From NCBI GenBank assembly GCA_947034895.1, contig OX344764.1:16306001-16370000 (forward strand): DNA of 64,000 bases, in the 5' to 3' direction. The notes under the pieces were generated by a model. That model did not search any database and was not told the origin of the DNA. It was given only the letters and a program-made list of their open reading frames with translations. Of the stretch, positions 61,083 through 64,000 are shown piece by piece; within the stretch, counting starts at the first letter, position 1; each line of letters starts with the position of its first letter. The DNA comes from Rhytidiadelphus loreus (lineage: Eukaryota > Streptophyta > Bryopsida > Hypnales > Hylocomiaceae). Both the position numbers and the translations under genes were made by a program.

Positions 61083-63977
61083 ATTCAAGCAACTCTGAAA
61101 GAATGTAATATTCTAAAAATCACAAAAATGCTCACAAAAACTGATGCTATTATGCTTCAAACTAGCATAATGCCTTCAAACCGTGGGGAAATACAACACT
61201 GCGATGAGCTCACCCGACAATATATGAAAGCTACACTAACAATCTTCATGTGGCTCGATAGTGATTGATTGAAGTACTCCGCTCAGTGGACAAATTTCAA
61301 TTACACTGCTCATTGCAGTTCCAAAGGTACAAAACTATTTCTCCACACAGAAATTTACACAGACTAAGTTTCTCAGTTCTCTATTCTCACATCCATTCTC
61401 ACACTATCTCCTTTCACGATACCACTATCATCTAAAACTGGAGCTACAACGTACAACTTCTCAACATCAACACAAAGAATGGAATCATGAAATTATCATC
61501 AAGCTAAATACGCGAAATCTCAAACGCAAGTTAGCTGAGCAACTCAAAACCATTAAACTCAAAAAGTCAGGCTCAAGTACAAGGCATGGACAAAAAAGAA
61601 GAAGAAAGAAACAGAAGCAAAATAGAATCCTTGCGCAGGGCTACCAAGAATCCAAACCAGGAACCTCATCGAGAAAAATTCAGAAAAAATACAGATGTAC
61701 TATAAAATTATGTACAAAAAATCGGCTCGCTAAATCGTAACAAGCCAAAGAATTGAAACTAAAATATTCTGCCGAAAGAATTAAACCGAAAGAATCAAGG
61801 CTAAAGAATTGAACCAAAAAAATTCTGGCTAAGGAATTTGAACCAAGAAAACTCTCGATAAAGAATCGAACGGAATTGTTCTGGGCTAGCTATGTGACGT
61901 AAATGTAAAACGAGCCAAAATCGACCGGACAGGCAGCTCCATGAAACAACACCAAACAACCCTGACCCAATCGTCTTTGAAGAAATTCGAAGCAGGTACC
62001 CAAGTTGCACAGCCCTTTCAAATCGTCCTCAACCGTCGAAACTCCTCAAGCAACCACCAAAGACCACGTAGAACAAACAGAAACAACGGGTACACTTGTC
62101 GGAGATGGCAAAGAGGGGTCCAGCAGAGGGAAGTCATCCAAGACGCTGTCAGCGGATACGGCCGAACGGAACCGAGAAGATCGTGCTATCGCTTCCCGGT
62201 ATTCGACAAGGTACCCGATGGATCCCAATTCGTGGGACCTCCGTCACCGCTGTTCGCTTGGTTCATGGGCTTCCGACATCCAATGCCCAAATTCGACAGG
62301 CTAATGCCTGTGTCAGTGCTCAATGGCATCACGTCGGCCATTTGCGATGCTCCTCAAACCCGACTTCGGAACCCTGAATGAAGATTGAACCTCAATAAAA
62401 TGCTCGAAGGAAATTCGAAAGCAAATAAAAACAAAGCCAAGGAACAGATAACTGATAAGTGGCAGAACTCAGAATGATACAAGATTCAGGTTGTGGAATA
62501 CCTCTGCCGAAGCGCATCTTTTATGTCCTCCATCGTAAGCAGACACCAATGTCTGCAGAACGTAAGCGTCTGCAGATTGAAGAGCAGCAGTTCCGTGTCC
62601 ATATTGCAGACGTTCCCTTCCGAGGTTGCCACGAACCCTAATGCAACCGCGGCCATGTCTGATGTCTGTTAGGTGATTGTCTGGCGCTGGAGACGATGGG
62701 AACGAGAGAAGTCGGCAGCCATGGTGTCATCGATGGCTGAATGGCTGCGGATACGATATGGGAATAAAAGAAATTCCCGTTCCAAAATCAAACTCGTCAG
62801 AATTTGACCTGCGCGGTGAAATTGCATGGGAGTATCCCAAATAAATCCCTCTCCTGCCGCCGTGGTCTAGCCGTCGCGTCTGATGTCTGTAAGGTGATTG
62901 TCTGGCGGAGGAAACGAGGGAAGCGAGAAAGTCGGCCGCCATGGAGACATCAATGGCGGAATGGCTGCGAATACAATATGGGAATTTAAAAAATTCCCGT
63001 TCAAAAATCAAATTCGTCGGAATTTGACCTGTGCGGTGAATTTACATGTGCGTATCTCCCAAAAAATTCCTCCTCTCAAGTCCTGCACTAACTCAGGGTT
63101 TCACATCCTGCATCACGGAAGCTACCACGTACGCAAGCAGGACCGATCCCAAGGTGGTCTCCAAAGAGCGCAGCAACTTCCGAACTCCAATCCAGCCATG
63201 AATTGCGCGCCGACCCCGGCCGACAAATCCCAACAGCAAGCCATCGCAACCGAGCGCCTTTGCGCTATCTCTTCCAACAGTGTGCTTCCGCAAATCACGT
63301 AACAAATGATGTCTGCAGCTACGCAATCAGAAGCCGTGCCAAGTCAACCGATCGGCAAGAGACACCAAATCACGTGCAATTGAAGACAAGTATACAAAAG
63401 ACAAAGAAACTTGAAACGCAAGCTCCGGGTGACGCTCCCGTGTAGTTCATCAAACTCCGCTCGACTGCCGAAGGAGCTGCAAAGAAATTGTCAGCGTTGG
63501 CTGCCACGCCAGATCGAACCTGTGGACAGCGAGACTTTGCGACCCAACCCCAGACTGCAGACAATCCGCAGCGCCTCCCCCAAACCCTAGGAAGCGACCC
63601 TGCCGACAAACGCAATCAGAGCTGAGAGATAACAGACCTCCGCAAACCCTAATTGATAACTCTCTTTTCCTCTTTTGCGGCATCGTCACTTTTGGTCGGG
63701 TAGGCAACACTACCGGGGCACGCCATACTGCCCTAGTAAATGGTTTGGCATGCCCGGAAGCTTGGAGCCATCAGACTACAGTACTTGAAAACTTTGTTGT
63801 TTTTTAACGGAGGGCTCTTGAAAAATCCATCTTGAGATTTCAACTTCAGTTGTAGGACTCCTTCAATTGATTTGTCACGCGCTAGACTTGAAATGAGGAT
63901 CTTTCAACCTTGGATTTTCTACGTTGGGGGTTTGTCATCAATTCCAATTTTTCCACATGTTGGATTATGGCAACTAA
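61083..63977. other. Unassigned stretch, partly GC-rich
   Basis: From about 61860 the composition rises and many short frames overlap on both strands, none with a domain I know. On the minus strand an ATG near 62344 opens about 51 codons (MADVMPLSTDTGISLSNLG...) before a stop. It could be a first exon, but there is no family support. Two AAACCCTA motifs lie near 63582 and 63644. A promoter or first-exon zone of a gene extending out of the window is possible. Confidence 0.3.
62658..63065. repeat. Imperfect 221-bp tandem duplication
   Basis: The first copy starts at about 62658 and the second at about 62879. Shared blocks in order are TCTGATGTCTGT-AGGTGATT, GTCTGGCG, AAGTCGGC-GCCATGG, GGCTGCG, AAATTCCCGTTC, TTTGACCTG-GCGGTGAA. 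Differences are scattered, so the duplication is not recent. Confidence 0.8.
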
Positions 63978-64000
63978 TTAACCCCTAAAGGACCACGGCC
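63978..64000. mobile_element. Left end of a further family A element
   Basis: TTAA at 63978-63981 is followed by CCCCTAAAGGACCACGGCC, a textbook family A terminus. The rest lies beyond the window. Confidence 0.6.

Noticed and set aside
61941..62381. 146-codon plus frame and overlapping frames
   Set aside because: Many frames of similar size overlap on both strands in GC-richer DNA, and none has a recognisable motif.
1..64000. tRNA or rRNA genes
   Set aside because: No stretch with tRNA boxes or rRNA-like conserved sequence was noticed on reading; a dedicated scan (tRNAscan-SE, Infernal) was not possible.

Overview
The window is nuclear DNA of a land plant. The coding regions contain introns. 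They include a plant-type UDP-glycosyltransferase with a complete PSPG box, a Golgi alpha-mannosidase II, a U-box/armadillo gene and an F-box/kelch-like fragment. They sit as GC-richer islands in long AT-rich DNA full of short terminal-inverted-repeat elements. The UGT C-terminus and the U-box/ARM architecture make me favour a bryophyte or other non-seed plant. That is an impression; the species cannot be fixed from the sequence.

Layout. 1-7.3 kb: AT-rich DNA, TTAA-flanked elements and an (ATT)n tract. 7.3-9.7 kb: a two-exon UGT, minus strand. 9.7-23.4 kb: gene-poor, with several MITE-type elements. 23.4-23.6 kb: a perfect 203-bp palindromic CACTA-type MITE. 23.8-38.1 kb: a minus-strand gene with an N-terminal helical bundle (MLKL/RPW8-like), a U-box, a TPR-like segment, and then a tandem series of symmetric 213-nt exons. 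Each of these exons codes one 71-residue armadillo cassette. Nine are open, three of them in apparently identical 526-bp units. Two more are decayed, one of them split by a 3.45-kb insertion, and a relic C-terminal exon may follow. 38.2-41.05 kb: foldback structures, including an inverted repeat with arms of about 575 bp. 41.7-45.7 kb: MITEs and a LINE 3' end. 47.2-47.8 kb: an F-box/kelch-like fragment. 48.6-50.2 kb: elements. 51.9-56.8 kb: a four-exon alpha-mannosidase II, minus strand. 58.4-64 kb: nested TTAA elements, a TA-flanked MITE, and a GC-richer unassigned stretch with a 221-bp tandem duplication.

The genes do not form one pathway. Mannosidase II trims N-glycans in the Golgi, and the UGT glycosylates small molecules in the cytosol. 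The U-box/ARM protein is probably a ubiquitin-ligase-like or immune-type scaffold. The most distinctive feature is the armadillo exon array. Its period, splice phase and insertion history can all be read from the sequence: subtracting four insertions recovers a regular exon spacing of about 500-550 bp across the gene.

All splice sites were inferred by eye from consensus, reading frame and family conservation. Protein families were recognised from memory of their motifs; no search was run.
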